From the NCBI GenBank assembly GCA_030374805.1, contig JARGSG010000250.1:142545-206544 (forward strand): a stretch of 64,000 nucleotides of DNA, given 5' to 3'. The DNA comes from Gracilaria gracilis (lineage: Eukaryota > Rhodophyta > Florideophyceae > Gracilariales > Gracilariaceae). Made by a program: the position numbers and the translations under genes. The notes beneath the pieces were generated by a model. The model worked only from the letters and a program-made list of their open reading frames with translations. It made no database searches and was not told the origin of the DNA. Every line of letters begins with the position of its first letter. Positions within the stretch are counted from its first letter, which is position 1. This document shows, in pieces, positions 34,021-46,300 of this stretch.

Positions 34021-36537
34021 GTTGAAAATGGGTTGAGTAAATTGGTCGGGTGTTGATAACTTGAAAGAAACCGTCGGTCTATGTAAATGGAGTCCAGTGT
34101 ATATGGCTTATATAGAGAACTATGGTTTAGAAAGTACGGTCTCCAGCCAGAGATTTGGCACTATCCCTCCAGCCATGGTGTGTGTGATTGCACATTTGGA
34201 CGTGAATATTAGACGAACGCCTGAATGTTGTCCTAAATTCACTACGGTGGAAACCCTTTGCCGCTCTGGGCCTTTCTGTGGAACTTCAAACGCTCACTTC
34301 TTCCAATACACCTCCACGGTGTCAGATTGAGAAATCATATAGCGCGAGAGCTTCTACGAATCGACCAGGTCAATGTGAATACCTCAAAATCCAATACGCA
34401 TTCGTATTCAACTGAGAATTTTATACTACCATATAATTGAAAGTAACGGTCAAGAACGCCAACGATAAAGGATCTCAGTATACCTTTATTCAAAAGATGA
34501 TTTTAAGTACATGAAGGATCAAAACAGCAGTTCCGCAGTCTTGATTGCACTTGTGTTCCAAATAACGATGATTAGAAGTCCTTGACAAAATATTCTGTCA
34601 TTGAAACTTCATGATCTAATCAGTAAAACAGCAAATAATCTCTTCTTAGTGCATTCTCCATGCATCTCGATTTTTAGAAAAAAATAACTTCAATAGATTT
34701 TCGTTGCATATTGATGCAAAGGAAAATCAATTACGTTCGACCTGTTCTAATAAACCAGGTGTGAAAATAGTATGGGATTTTCATTCAACTCGATGTAACG
34801 AGGTCTCCCTTGGACTAAAAGGCTGCCTCTGTTTCCAGCAGTTGAGGAAATATAAAACTGTGCCCCTTGGAAACTTGAAAAGCATATTGAAATGCTGGAA
34901 ATATATTTCCAGTAGCAAAATGTAATGGTTTCTGGTACTAGTCGTAGCCCAAAATAACCAACTTATTAAATCAGAATGAGCACCAATATGGGCCACCCCA
35001 ACAAAATCATTATAAGCAGATTTTTTCGTAGAATGGAGCTTTAGCAGTACAACAAGAAGCACCGAAACTTCTCTGTAGAAATAACTAAATCATCTGTTGT
35101 GATTTCAAGTTCCAAAACTATTCTTTTTAGTACCACCGAAACCTGGAATATATTTTTATATACCTTTTTGGTCTGTGAAGGTCTAAATACTTACTTCTTT
35201 GCGCAGACGGGTAACATTCTATAACGAAGAACTCAATTTTGTTTACCCAAATGAAAATTTTTAATGTTCCCATCCAAATTAAAAAAAGAAAGTGCGCATG
35301 GAGCCATATAACAAATCTACTTACAAGTGCAAGCCCTATTTTGTATATGAGGCCAGGGCCTCTAAAATTGTGCGAATTACATTTTCCGCTGACAGACAGG
35401 GCTTCTGGATTCCAAAATCTGTACCATCGACCAACATTTTTAGGTGGAGCTCATATAAAGGAATTGTAGTACTATATTATTTATTTCAGTCTATCTATTA
35501 AAATAGTTTGCCAGACGTGCAGAAACCTAAAGTTAAATAAGTATTTACGATCGGGAGATCGGAAATAGCGTCAACCAAGGACCGTATCCATTTTCGGGTT
35601 GTGTTTCTGGGCCTCGTACATTGCAGTAAGTATGTGCTCCAAAACATAGATTTTAAGTAAAAGAAATGTGCATAGCAGATGATTTGGAGAACCAATGGCA
35701 GGCAAGTGTGCACATAATCTTTCCCAAAGCAGTTGACGAATTCGACAAGTTACTTTCCAATATCGCTCGAAATCGGTTTCTTACGACAATACTGAACTCT
35801 GGATTAGTTGGCATATGGTTTACTCTAGTATTCTGGATTGCTTTCGTTAACGTGCTTTGGGTCTTCATGCTTCAAATATTTAGAAAGATATGAAGCAAGC
35901 TGCTCCTGGGTTTCTTGAAGTGCGCTCTTTAAAAAGGGCCCATGTACCCACTAATTTATTCTCATCACATCATCTTCCGCCTTGAGTGTTTAGAAGTAGT
36001 TCATGTTGATCAATGAAGAAAAATACCTTTGATTTCATTATGAAATCTACTATTTTATAAAACTTCTGCAATGTAAGTAACGTAATTCGTACTTTACTTT
36101 TCAAAGCAATCGAAATCATGAAAAGTGTTCATCCGAATACTCGTCAACCAATCTCTCAATCTTATGCACTTCTTTTTAATCAGAATTTAACTCTACATGC
36201 CTCTTAAGTATTCGAGTGATCGAACTCAAAAGCAGCCTTAAGGCAAATTGATTCGCACTTGAAACTGCAAAACACATTTGTATGTGCAGCTTGTCGAGGT
36301 TTTCTTTCTCCGAAAACTTGCACTCTGATTTATCTGTTAATGAAAATTCTTAGCCAATCAAGAGATTCTTTCTAGTTATATAGAAAGAATTTCTTCTGTA
36401 CCGCTTGATGGCAGATGTGTTCGCATTTTTAGAGCATGAACTTTGCGAAGTCTCTTCCCATGTATTCCGGTATCAAACAATGATATTGTAATACCGAATA
36501 CATGTGCAGGCAAAATACACACTTCTTGCGCTTCTTT
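34021..36537. other. Array unit 1, gene-free part
   Basis: Only short frames without motifs. The same holds for the equivalent 40.9-43.4 kb part of unit 2. A near-perfect hairpin GATTCTTTCTA / TAGAAAGAAT occurs near 36.37 kb and again near 43.24 kb. Confidence 0.45.
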
Positions 36538-36780
36538 TCAGATTTCAATTACCTGTGGAATACCTGCATTGTAGAGTGCAATACGTGCGTTGTAGAGTGC
36601 AAATTCAGTAGTAAATAATCTGGGGGCACTCGTCTGCATCACATGTGGTTTCACCTGAATTCTGTAGCAATCAGTGAGATATCTTCCTGCAGGCTCCAAA
36701 GATATTCGAGCACCATTTCTTCTTAATGGGCGATGCAAAGCAGAGCGATTATGATCTCCTCCACAGAAAAATCTCTGCAA
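36538..36780 (-). CDS. Short unidentified ORF in array unit 1
   Basis: Up to 80 codons, rich in Arg and Ala, with FALYNARIALYNAGI as a short internal repeat (a 19-base sequence near 36.57-36.60 kb duplicated). It begins just where unit 2 loses homology with unit 1, so it has no second copy. No family recognised; it may be chance. Confidence 0.2.
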   Translation of the reverse strand: MQRFFCGGDHNRSALHRPLRRNGARISLEPAGRYLTDCYRIQVKPHVMQTSAPRLFTTEFALYNARIALYNAGIPQVIEI

Positions 36781-38021
36781 AGAGGCAACAGATTCATAAA
36801 GTCTTGCCCATTAGCTCCAGTGATGAGATCACTATTAAAAAATTGTTACCGTTCGCATTTATGAGTAGTTGAGAGAAAGAACGACGGTTTCAGTTGAGCC
36901 TTTATCTACGACGTTCAGCTTGTTCCTATTTCAACAATCCGCTAGAAATTGTAGAAGTACGCAAGAACTTTCACAAGAGTCCCTAGCCAACAAATGCCTT
37001 CTAGAAAAGCTTGGACGTACCCAGATTTCTGGATATGAAAAACCAGAACAGGTTTGAAAATCTTGAGCAGCTTCTTCAGCAACATAAAGGTGACAAGTGT
37101 AGAGCTCATTATAATGTTACGAATAAGGAGTTCTTGCTCGAAAATTGGTTGTTCCATCTCCGAACCCCTACCGTATTCTGAGAAGTGACTACCATTAGTC
37201 AAAGAAGAAGAAGAGGCCAAGAAACCAGACTGCAGTGTGAAGAAAACAGAGCAAAAGCAAAAAGAAACGTTAACGGAGAGAAGGAAATAATCTGATCAAT
37301 GGTATATTCCGGATTAGAAATTCCAGAGCGAGAACTTCTAGGTGTTGTATCGTGTTCATCTGAGTTTAAGCTATTGTATTTGCTATTCGGCGCGATGGAA
37401 CCTGAAACTATAGTCAGACGAGGAACAGGATTGATACTACTACAATAAGGAATTGGAAACGGAGATATGATATTTCAGTGGCTGATGATGGAAAGTATTG
37501 TGGACGTCATTTTTGTGGCCACGTTGGCTAAACGACGCGGGTGGTGACAACCCAGAACAAGACTAGAATGCCAGGGGGTACCAGCCTATGAAGGCAATGA
37601 GTAACAGCGTAAGCCGCTGAATAGCCCAAACTATGAGTATTGAGATGGCACACGGTGGTGCCAGTGATACTTATAACGAACAAAGCGAACTATTCGCGTC
37701 CTGTCGGTGAATAACTACGAACCGCTGAAGTCCCCAACAAACTTCAGAAGGAGACTCGAACGATACGGTAAAAGCTCTACGTCAAACTCCAGGCGCGAAC
37801 TTAGTAGGCTTACAATTAATCTCGAGACCAATTATGGACGAACGAAGGGGGAGCCAGTTCGCAGATGTAAGTGACAAGTGGTGAAAGTGCAAGGGAAAGG
37901 CCGGATCACTCCGCGGCCAAGCAGAATGAAAGAAAAGAAAGGGGGAAACAAATCAATGGAACGAGGAAAACAAGCAATGATTGCGTTTCTGAAAGAAGGG
38001 GGGGGTTTGTTGAGCCTGTGT

Positions 38022-38063
38022 TGGTGGTGGTGGTGGTGGTGGTGGTGGTGGTGGTGGTGGTGG
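38022..38063 (+). repeat. (TGG)14 microsatellite
   Basis: Forty-two bases of perfect TGG repeat inside the LTR-type insertion. It yields poly-Trp, poly-Gly or poly-Val in the + frames and poly-Pro/Thr on the other strand, all of which are by-products. Confidence 0.95.
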
Positions 38064-38716
38064 TTGAAGATGAGTATCTGAAGTTAGGCATGGCTTATAT
38101 AGACGATGAAGACCTTCGAATCCAGCTGAATATCGACGGTACAATTTTGTGTAAACCATGAGTAACAAGATGTAACCCAGATGCAGTTTTCATGCATGAT
38201 TGTGTAACCAGTGTAGCCTTACTAGTTGCTCGCAGCCACATAATAGTTTCTTCGGGTAACAGACAACTTGTCGCAAAGATAATGCTTTGTTGGCACAATT
38301 TCCAAGTCTGCGAGAGTTCATAATCACTTCAATCTGAAACCTGATTCGGGAAGATCATCCGTTACGTACACGATACAGCAAGTTTCAAGGGAATCTATCG
38401 AGCAGTTTTTGCTGCCGAAAATAGCATTAGTGGGTGCGGGAATTTGAAGGGGTTATATCCATGAACATCGCCATTTCACCTCTTCTCCGTGTATTTCCTT
38501 GTTGTCCGGATTCATTTCACATCACACGACTGATTACACGAACTTTGCACTGATAGTGCACGATTTGTACATGAAGTGTACACGTAAGAACATTCCCTCC
38601 GTCCTTGGATATATCCTTAAAGTAGAGTTAGTTGGTGGTTAGGTCATTCTCAGGAGGCGTCTAGGTGATATTCGTAGTGTGGGGAGGGTGCCGGGGCTTC
38701 TCTTTGCATTGAGTGC

Positions 38717-39292
38717 ATGCTGCGTTGGAAGTCCACGGATGTACTTCATGTTGGCGTTCACACGGTGACGCTTCGGTTGCACGTGTATTTCACGGGTAGC
38801 GGGGAGAAGTGGTATGCGGTCGACGTCTTCGTTGCCAACACCATGGCACGTTTCCATCCTGGTGCTCCGCGTCCCGTCGTCATTCCGCCTGACAGCCCTC
38901 ATGGACTGCCATTGCCGTTACTGCCGCCGCCGCCCCCGTCGCCGCCTCCGCTACTGTCGCCCCCGCCCGCAAACTCCCCGCACTTCTCGCCGCCGCCGGT
39001 ACCCCGAGCCGCCTCGTCGTCTGGTGGGGACTCCGTTCGCTTCGTGCGATATGTCCCTGCCGTGCACAGTCCGAGGCGTGGAAGTCCGCCCCCTCGAGAT
39101 GCGGCCAGGCGGATTAGTCGCCGTCGTCGCATATGTGGTGGAAGTGCCGCTGGGCGCCCTTCCAGCTCCTACCTTCGCGGATGGCACGACGCCATCCGCG
39201 TAGTCGAAGAGGAGCTGCCTCGCGGGGCTGTCGCCATCCTGGCCCGACTGCTTCACGAGTTGCGGGAAGTGCACGAGCGATATGGGATATAG
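38717..39292 (+). CDS. Pro/Arg-rich ORF inside the LTR-type insertion
   Basis: 191 codons from an ATG, GC-rich compared with its surroundings. The N-terminus reads VLHVGVHTVTLRLHVYFTG, the middle is almost pure Pro/Ser with PPPPPSPPP tracts, and the C-terminus is Arg-rich and then helical (AVAILARLLHELREVHERYG). No family recognised. The three + frames and the minus frames are all open in the Pro-rich part, so the ORF may be a product of base composition. Its restriction to the insert suggests it belongs to that element. Confidence 0.25.
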   Translation: MLRWKSTDVLHVGVHTVTLRLHVYFTGSGEKWYAVDVFVANTMARFHPGAPRPVVIPPDSPHGLPLPLLPPPPPSPPPLLSPPPANSPHFSPPPVPRAASSSGGDSVRFVRYVPAVHSPRRGSPPPRDAARRISRRRRICGGSAAGRPSSSYLRGWHDAIRVVEEELPRGAVAILARLLHELREVHERYGI

Positions 39293-40456
39293 AATATAAA
39301 ATATAATGCATATTTGCTACTGTATGCAATAATAAATATACTCTGCTTTCTGCTTATCGCTCTTCCTCCTCGCCCTTCTTCCTCATTTTCACACTTTCAC
39401 AAGTATATTGGGACGATATGGACCTGGCCCGGACCTTTGGCCAACGTACAGCTTTTCATAAAAGGTGGCTTTTCAGTGAACAACCAGACAGGCTTGAGAA
39501 ATGCCAATCAAGAAAAGTTGGATTTTTGAGTTCTTTGAGATCATTTTGACTTAATTTTCGGAAGAAATGGGGTTTCTTGCGCGCATTCAATTACAAATTA
39601 CAGTTTCCTGTTCAATCTGGGATCGATCAGAAGTACAATTGTACTTGTATTGAAAATAAGGTTACCTTCATTTCATTGAGCTTTCACCAGATGAGTACGT
39701 CAAATTAACGACAGAAAACTTTGTTGTTATATGAAGAATCGCAGTTCAAGAACATTTGTTTACAAATTCATTATTTCGAGAGAGCTGCTCACCGTTTTAC
39801 AAAATAGGTAAAGAGTTCAAAATGAATGCGTTTCCAACAAAACTGTTATCGAAACACTCTTTGATAGGCCTCCATATCTGGAGAAAACCTATATATTCTC
39901 TATATTGCTCATGCGAAAATAGGCTGCTTACACACGACATGAGCTTCAAGTATATAACTGTATTCTTTTAAAGTACATGTGAAAACTGTGCACTTCCTCT
40001 TATTCATGTAATGAGTAAAATTGGCCAGACGGTTGCCACTAAATGACTTGGTGCTTGGTGTTAATACTTTAGGTTCATTATGTGAGACTGTTAACTTTTG
40101 CACTCTAGCGTAGAACTCATGAGTGCGTATGGGTTGTGTCGTTTGTGGTTCTAGCGCCTTTTGGCGTTAGTAGTTGCCAGAGGCCGACCAATCATACCTC
40201 TTAGAAAACCTTCTTTGATTATTGAGATGATCTAGCTAAAGCCATCAAATGAGAATGCACTTGTGGGCACTTCTCCAGTTGATCGAGCAGAAGAATTTAC
40301 CGCAAATAAGCGCAATGCATCGTTACAGGACAATGGTTTTCTTAGTTTTCGAATTGTTATTGTACGGGGTTTTCGTTCTAATACCTCTCTGGTTCTATCG
40401 AATTTCTGAAGGCCTCTTTTCCTTTCTTGGCGTTCACACAAAAGGTATTAACTTCA

Positions 40457-40897
40457 TTACCACAAGCAACCCCCATGTTTCTTCTGAACTTTTCCTTTCG
40501 CAACGCAACTTGAGCAAATGTTGTAAGATTTCTTCCTTTCCTCATTGAAGTACATTTTGATTTTGTACTGCGGCTTGAGCCTGCTACAGATTGAACAGTT
40601 GTGTTTATCATTAATATCGCCCAGCCTCGCTATGACGCTCTCCGTAGTTTCGGTACTGGTAGATTTGCGGTGGCTTTTGCTCTTATCTGAGCACTTGCAT
40701 TTGCAGCGACCCTCTTCAACGTCTAGAATGCCATGGTCGCAAGGGGTACCATCCTTTTTCACGGGCTGGCAATCATCCTCACTATACCATAGCTTCTTTT
40801 TAGGAGCATGGTTTCGATTCTGAATTGCCATCAACCGATTATGCAATTCAAGAGTTTTCAACATTTCTGATGGTGAGGAACTGCTGCTGCCTGCCAT
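40457..40897 (-). CDS. Small cysteine-rich (zinc-ribbon-like) protein, copy 2
   Basis: Protein identical to the copy at 33580-34020, from the same ATG, with the same cysteine pairs (CSIC and CSSC plus five upstream Cys). The flanking DNA is also almost identical over more than 3 kb, so the duplication is recent or the copies have been homogenised. Nothing separates the two copies functionally. Confidence 0.6.
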   Translation of the reverse strand: MAGSSSSSPSEMLKTLELHNRLMAIQNRNHAPKKKLWYSEDDCQPVKKDGTPCDHGILDVEEGRCKCKCSDKSKSHRKSTSTETTESVIARLGDINDKHNCSICSRLKPQYKIKMYFNEERKKSYNICSSCVAKGKVQKKHGGCLW

Positions 40898-43440
40898 GTT
40901 GAAAATGGGTTGAGTAAATTGGTCGGGTGTTGATAAATTGAAAGAAAACGTCGGTCTATGTAAATGGAGTCCAGTGTATATGGCTTATATAGAGAACTAT
41001 GGTTTAGAAAGTACGGTCTCCAGCCAGAGATTTGGCACTATCCCTCCAGCCATGGTGTGTGTGATTGCACATTTGGACGTGAATATTAGACGAACGCCTG
41101 AATGTTGTCCTAAATTCACTACGGTGGAAACCCTTTGCCGCTCTGGGCCTTTCTGTGGAACTTCAAACGCTCACTTCTTCCAATACACCTCCACGGTGTC
41201 AGATTGAGAAATCATATAGCGCGAGAGCTTCTACGAATCGACCAGGTCAATGTGAATACCTCAAAATCCAATACGCATTCGTATTCAACTGAGAATTTTA
41301 TACTACCATATAATTGAAAGTAACGGTCAAGAACGCCAACGATAAAGGATCTCAGTATACCTTTATTCAAAAGATGATTTTAAGTACATGAAGGATCAAA
41401 ACAGCAGTTCCGCAGTCTTGATTGCACTTGTGTTCCAAATAACGATGATTAGAAGTCCTTGACAAAATATTCTGTCATTGAAACTTCATGATCTAATCAG
41501 TAAAACAGCAAATAATCTCTTCTTAGTGCATTCTCCATGCATCTCGATTTTTAGAAAAAAATAACTTCAATAGATTTTCGTTGCATATTGATGCAAAGGA
41601 AAATCAATTACGTTCGACCTGTTCTAATAAACCAGGTGTGAAAATAGTATGGGATTTTCATTCAACTCGATGTAACGAGGTCTCCCTTGGACTAAAAGGC
41701 TGCCTCTGTTTCCAGCAGTTGAGGAAATATAAAACTGTGCCCCTTGGAAACTTGAAAAGCATATTGAAATGCTGGAAATATATTTCCAGTAGCAAAATGT
41801 AATGGTTTCTGGTACTAGTCGTAGCCCAAAATAACCAACTTATTAAATCAGAATGAGCACCAATATGGGCCACCCCAACAAAATCATTATAAGCAGATTT
41901 TTTCGTAGAATGGAGCTTTAGCAGTACAACAAGAAGCACCGAAACTTCTCTGTAGAAATAACTAAATCATCTGTTGTGATTTCAAGTTCCAAAACTATTC
42001 TTTTTAGTACCACCGAAACCTGGAATATATTTTTATATACCTTTTTGGTCTGTGAAGGTCTAAATACTTACTTCTTTGCGCAGACGGGTAACATTCTATA
42101 ACGAAGAACTCAATTTTGTTTACCCAAATGAAAATTTTTAATGTTCCCATCCAAATTAAAAAAAGAAAGTGCGCATGGAGCCATATAACAAATCTACTTA
42201 CAAGTGCAAGCCCTATTTTGTATATGAGGCCAGGGCCTCTAAAATTGTGCGAATTACATTTTCCGCTGACAGACAGGGCTTCTGGATTCCAAAATATGTA
42301 CCATCGACCAACATTTTTAGGTGGAGCTCATATAAAGGAATTGTAGTACTATATCATTGATTTCAGTCTATCTATTAAAATAGTTTGCCAGACGTGCAGA
42401 AACCTAAAGTTCAATAAGTATTTACGATCGGGAGATTGGAGATAGCGTCAACCAAGGACCGTATCCATTTTCGGGTTGTGTTTCTGGGCCTCGTACATTG
42501 CAGTAAGTATGTGCTCCAAAACATAGATTTTAAGTAAAAGAAATGTGCATAGCAGATGATTTGGAGAACCAATGGCAGGCAAGTGTGCACATAATCTTTC
42601 CCAAAGCAGGTGACGAATTCGACACGCTACCTTCCAATATCGCTCGAAATCGGTTTCTTACGACAATACTGAACTCTGGATTAGTTGGCATATGGTTTAC
42701 TCTAGTATTCTGGAATGCTTTCGTTAAAGTGCTGGGTCTTCATGCTTCAAATATTTAGAAAGATATGAAGCAAGCTGCTCCTGGGTTTCTTGAAGTGCGC
42801 TCTTTAAAAAAGGCCCATGTACCCACTAATTTATTCTCATCACATCATCTTCCGCCGTGAGTGTTTAGAAGTAGTTCAAGTTGATCAATGGAGAAAAATA
42901 CCTTTGATTTCATCATGAAATCTACTATTCTATAAAACTTCTGCAATGTAAGTAACGTAATTCGTACTTTACTTTTCAAAGCAATCGAAATCATGAAAAG
43001 TGTTCATCCGAATACTCGTCAACCAATCTCTCAATCTTATGCACTTCTTTTTAATCAGAATTTAACTCTACATGCCTCTTAAGTATTCGAGTGATCGAAC
43101 TCAAAAGCAGCCTTAAGGCAAATTGATTCGCACTTGAAACTGCAAAACACATTTGTATGTGCAGCTTGTCGAGGTTTTCTTTCTCCGAAAACTTGCACTC
43201 TGATTTATCTGTTAATGAAAATTCTTAGCCAATCAAGAGATTCTTTCTAGTTATATAGAAAGAATTTCTTCTGTACCGCTTGATGGCAGATGTGTTCGCA
43301 TTTTTAGAGCATGAACTTTGCGAAGTCTCTTCCCATGTATTCCGGTATCAAACAATGATATTGTAATACCGAATACATGTGCAGGCAAAATACACACTTT
43401 TTGCGCTTCTTTTCAGATTTCAATTACCTGTGGAATACCT

Positions 43441-44355
43441 TTACTTCAAAATGGATTTTTACTTCTACGGATTCTGGATACACTCAGACCTTTAAGCCTT
43501 TAATCCAATTCAGTAAAATCCTCTACATCCCGATTCTTTCATCCAACTATTTTCAAATGCAGTTGCATAACTAAATTTCGCTTCTCTCTGATCGTTCAAA
43601 CTTCCTTTCCGACTCCGAGTCCTAGATCCCAGCATCCTGTAGGGGGTGGGACTATACCGAACTTTAGCTCACTCTATATCATGCGGATTAAGTAAAATCC
43701 ACTTAAAATCCTTCTATCATAGTGAATTTTAAGGATTGCGGGTTATCGCGTCTATAATATTATATGTTAGCGAATTACATGCAGTGATGTAAAACAGGAT
43801 TTACACTGTGGTCGGTTTTATGGATTTTGTACTGTACTGTACGATTAGCGGATTAGCACGGTTTGATGGGTTTAGCGGATAAGCAGTTTCAGTGGATTAG
43901 CAGATTAGTAATTGAACAGGATATAAAGGTTTAGCGGATTAGCAGATTATGTGGTGTAATGGGATTACCACTGTTGCAGGTTTAGCGCAGGCAAGCTGTT
44001 TAAGTGAACTTAAAGGATTATCAGTATATGAAGGTTTAGCAGATTATCAAATATAAGTTTACGACCTAATATTTATTCTAAGTGTTTAGCGGATTAGCAA
44101 AGTTTAAAGAATATGTGAAGTCAACATATTAGAGTGTTAGCGCATTACCAATATTAGTGGATTAGCGAGTTACTGGAAGTACATGTTTCGGGTGTTATGT
44201 GGTCTACCGTGTTTTGGTGGTTTAGCGGTTTAGGAATTTCGTATGATTTGCGTGTTACCTAATATGAAGAGGCATTAGTGGATGAGCGGATTAGCTCATT
44301 AGATGTGTTCCTCGGTTTAGTGTTGTAGTCATTATGGATAACTTAGGGGATTATA
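43441..44355 (+). repeat. Degenerate GGTTTAGCGGATTAGCA minisatellite
   Basis: From about 43.68 kb the + strand repeats variants of TTTAGCGGATTAGCA and GGATTAGCAGATTA more than a dozen times with changing spacing, then passes into G-rich GATTAGGGGGGAATTTAGG around 44.37-44.40 kb. The period is irregular (roughly 6-17 bases). It is G/T-rich on one strand, as telomere-type or related simple repeats are. There is no coding evidence. Confidence 0.6.
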
Positions 44356-46300
44356 GTGGGGATGATTAAGGGGATGATTAGGGGGGAATTTAGGGGGGAA
44401 TTAGTTAAGCCCACTACGGGGGTTTTCGTTAAGGGGGGGGAATTTTATGTTAGGGCCCTAGTTGGCCAAGTTAGGGCTCTAGGGGGCCCATGTATGGGTC
44501 TCATTTCTGGGTTCAGGGGGACAATCGACTGTAAGAATCCAACGAATTTCGCAAATATATATCTGGTAATGAAGCTCAGTTTTCTTCCTTTGAGGCTAAC
44601 GGTCCCTTACATGTTTCATTTTTCTTTGTCAAATTGTGTAGCCTTGGTTAGCACTGGAACTTATATTCCCTTTTTGTGGGAGGGATTGATATGGGGATCT
44701 TGTTTTTCCGCTCCATGGTGTTCGGGATGGATTTCTTTTGGTTATGTTAGGGGGAATTTGTCGCGCATAGATCCTGAAAGGATCTTAAATGTTGTGGAAT
44801 GATGAACAGGACATGATGAAGAAGACTGGCAATGATCTATGTGGTATTTACCAGACGAGGAATTGAACTGCGCTATGAAGTTTTGGCCAGTGGCGTATCC
44901 ATTTAATGCCCGAAGCTTAGGAGGCTCATATTTATTCCCCATCAGATGACCTGTTTTCGTGAATTAATTAACACCACAAGGTCTCTCGCAGAGAAGGTGG
45001 GCAATTAATTATTTGTACGATAATCCTGATAACACGTTGGAGAGCCATACATGATTGCAAACATGATTGCAAAAATCCTCGCAACTCTGATTGGAATATG
45101 CGACGTGGCTTTTATTGGGGTCAATTGAAATCACAAGAACGGTTGATAACCTTTTGGCCTTCAAGTTCGCTGTTTTACTACTTGGCTGCTCTTCTCAATA
45201 TAAGTAGAATGAAGGAAGAAATTTCACATGGGATGAGATGAAGTCGGCCTTTCATCTAAAGATGAATAAATAATTTCGTAAAGCAATGGTGAGACAAATG
45301 AGACAAATGAAACGCAAAGTATACAAGAACTTATGGATGAAACTTGATGAAGGCATCCGAGAAAAGCTATGAAAGTGAGAACGCTATAGATGCGACCGTG
45401 AGCCAATTTTCATAAAACACTAGAGCCGGATACTAACAAATATGAAAGAATTGTAGGAAATTGTAATGTGATGGATTGGGCATTGGAGGATTTTAAAGTA
45501 AGAAAAGCAACGAAGTCTAAATATAAAATAGAAGTGGGAAGAATCGCACCGTTACGACTTCTTTTTCGATCGGAAAGAATCGCAGCATGAGCGGCCACTC
45601 AAAATGAAAATGAAAATGCTGATTACAATTCACAGCCTGCTTCTTCTCAACCTGGAGATGGCAGCACAAGCAATTCAACGTTAGAGGATACTAAAAACGA
45701 AATAGGAAAGCTGCATACGTTGAACGAAACCATCAAGAAGAAGGCGTTGAACGAAACTATCAAGAAGAAAGCGGTGCCCATGGATACGAAGTTAAAAGAA
45801 AATTGAGGAGAAAAAGGCGGCATTACAAACATTTTAATAAAGCTACCGGCGTACCTGAGGTATTCAAGGGCCCTGAGAGTTGCCCTTTCCAATGAATGGA
45901 TGTCCTCCACCTCCTTTTTCAGACCACCTTTGAAAAGTCCCAACTTTTCCGACTATTCATTGTATACCTGTCATGAAACATGTAACTGTTTAACCTCAAG
46001 GAAGCGATTCCAAACCTCGCTACATAAAGAGATTTGAGTTCACTACTAATTCTTTCGATTCCGCAACGAGAACAACACTCACCATCGAAACAGAAACCCA
46101 TCTGTAGATACCCTATTTCATGGTTATTCCATAGTCGTAGTGTTCCTCTTCCGCAAAGAAAGCAATTTTCGATGCTAATTGCACCCCCTAACATTAAACT
46201 ATTCTCACGGCCGTCATAGTGAAAAAATAGATAACCTCTTCACAAAAGAGAACCAAACGTCAAACTGAATATCGAAAATCCTTTATAACCAATAGCTACT
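44356..46300. other. No supported gene; short coding-like stretch near 45.6-45.8 kb
   Basis: An open + frame at 44356-44802 is an extension of the G-rich repeat and is not called a gene. Near 45.60-45.81 kb a + frame reads ENADYNSQPASSQPGDG then a duplicated LNETIKKKA, due to a 27-bp direct repeat (45720-45746 and 45747-45773). It ends at a TGA and has no ATG-led family match. It may be a gene relic. Confidence 0.35.

Larger units (their letters stand above)
37499..39401 (+). mobile_element. 1903-bp TG...CA insertion (LTR-type) with 5-bp target duplication
   Basis: The insert starts TGTGGACG and ends TTTCACA and is flanked on both sides by AGTAT (37494-37498 and 39402-39406). The uninterrupted sequence is seen in the other array unit near 32.50-32.53 kb. 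TG...CA ends with a 5-bp duplication are the mark of LTR retrotransposon integration. The last 120 bases have TATA-like GAATATAAAATAT and AATAAATAT signals followed by a pyrimidine-rich end, as expected for a 3' LTR edge. No gag or pol is present. It is either a very long solo LTR or a non-autonomous element. Confidence 0.75.
31300..43440 (+). repeat. Tandem array, unit about 4.98 kb, with one inserted element
   Basis: Three direct copies of the same sequence are visible. A partial unit (31.30-32.10 kb) matches 35.40-36.20 and 42.30-43.07 kb. A full unit runs from about 32.1 to 37.1 kb, and the next from 37.1 to 43.44 kb. The block at 32121 recurs at 37102 (offset 4981), while the block at 33032 recurs at 39909 (offset 6877). 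The difference equals the 1903-bp insertion at 37499-39401 within a few bases. From about 33.0 to 36.56 kb the two long copies are almost identical; other parts agree at a visibly lower level. Confidence 0.85.

Noticed and set aside
44356-44802. 148-codon + ORF
   Set aside because: Begins inside the G-rich degenerate repeat, repetitive Met/Gly/Arg start, no family resemblance.
44820-44942. tRNA or organellar insert on the minus strand (B-box-like GCAGTTCAATTCC)
   Set aside because: No cloverleaf can be formed and the flanks show no organellar gene I recognise.
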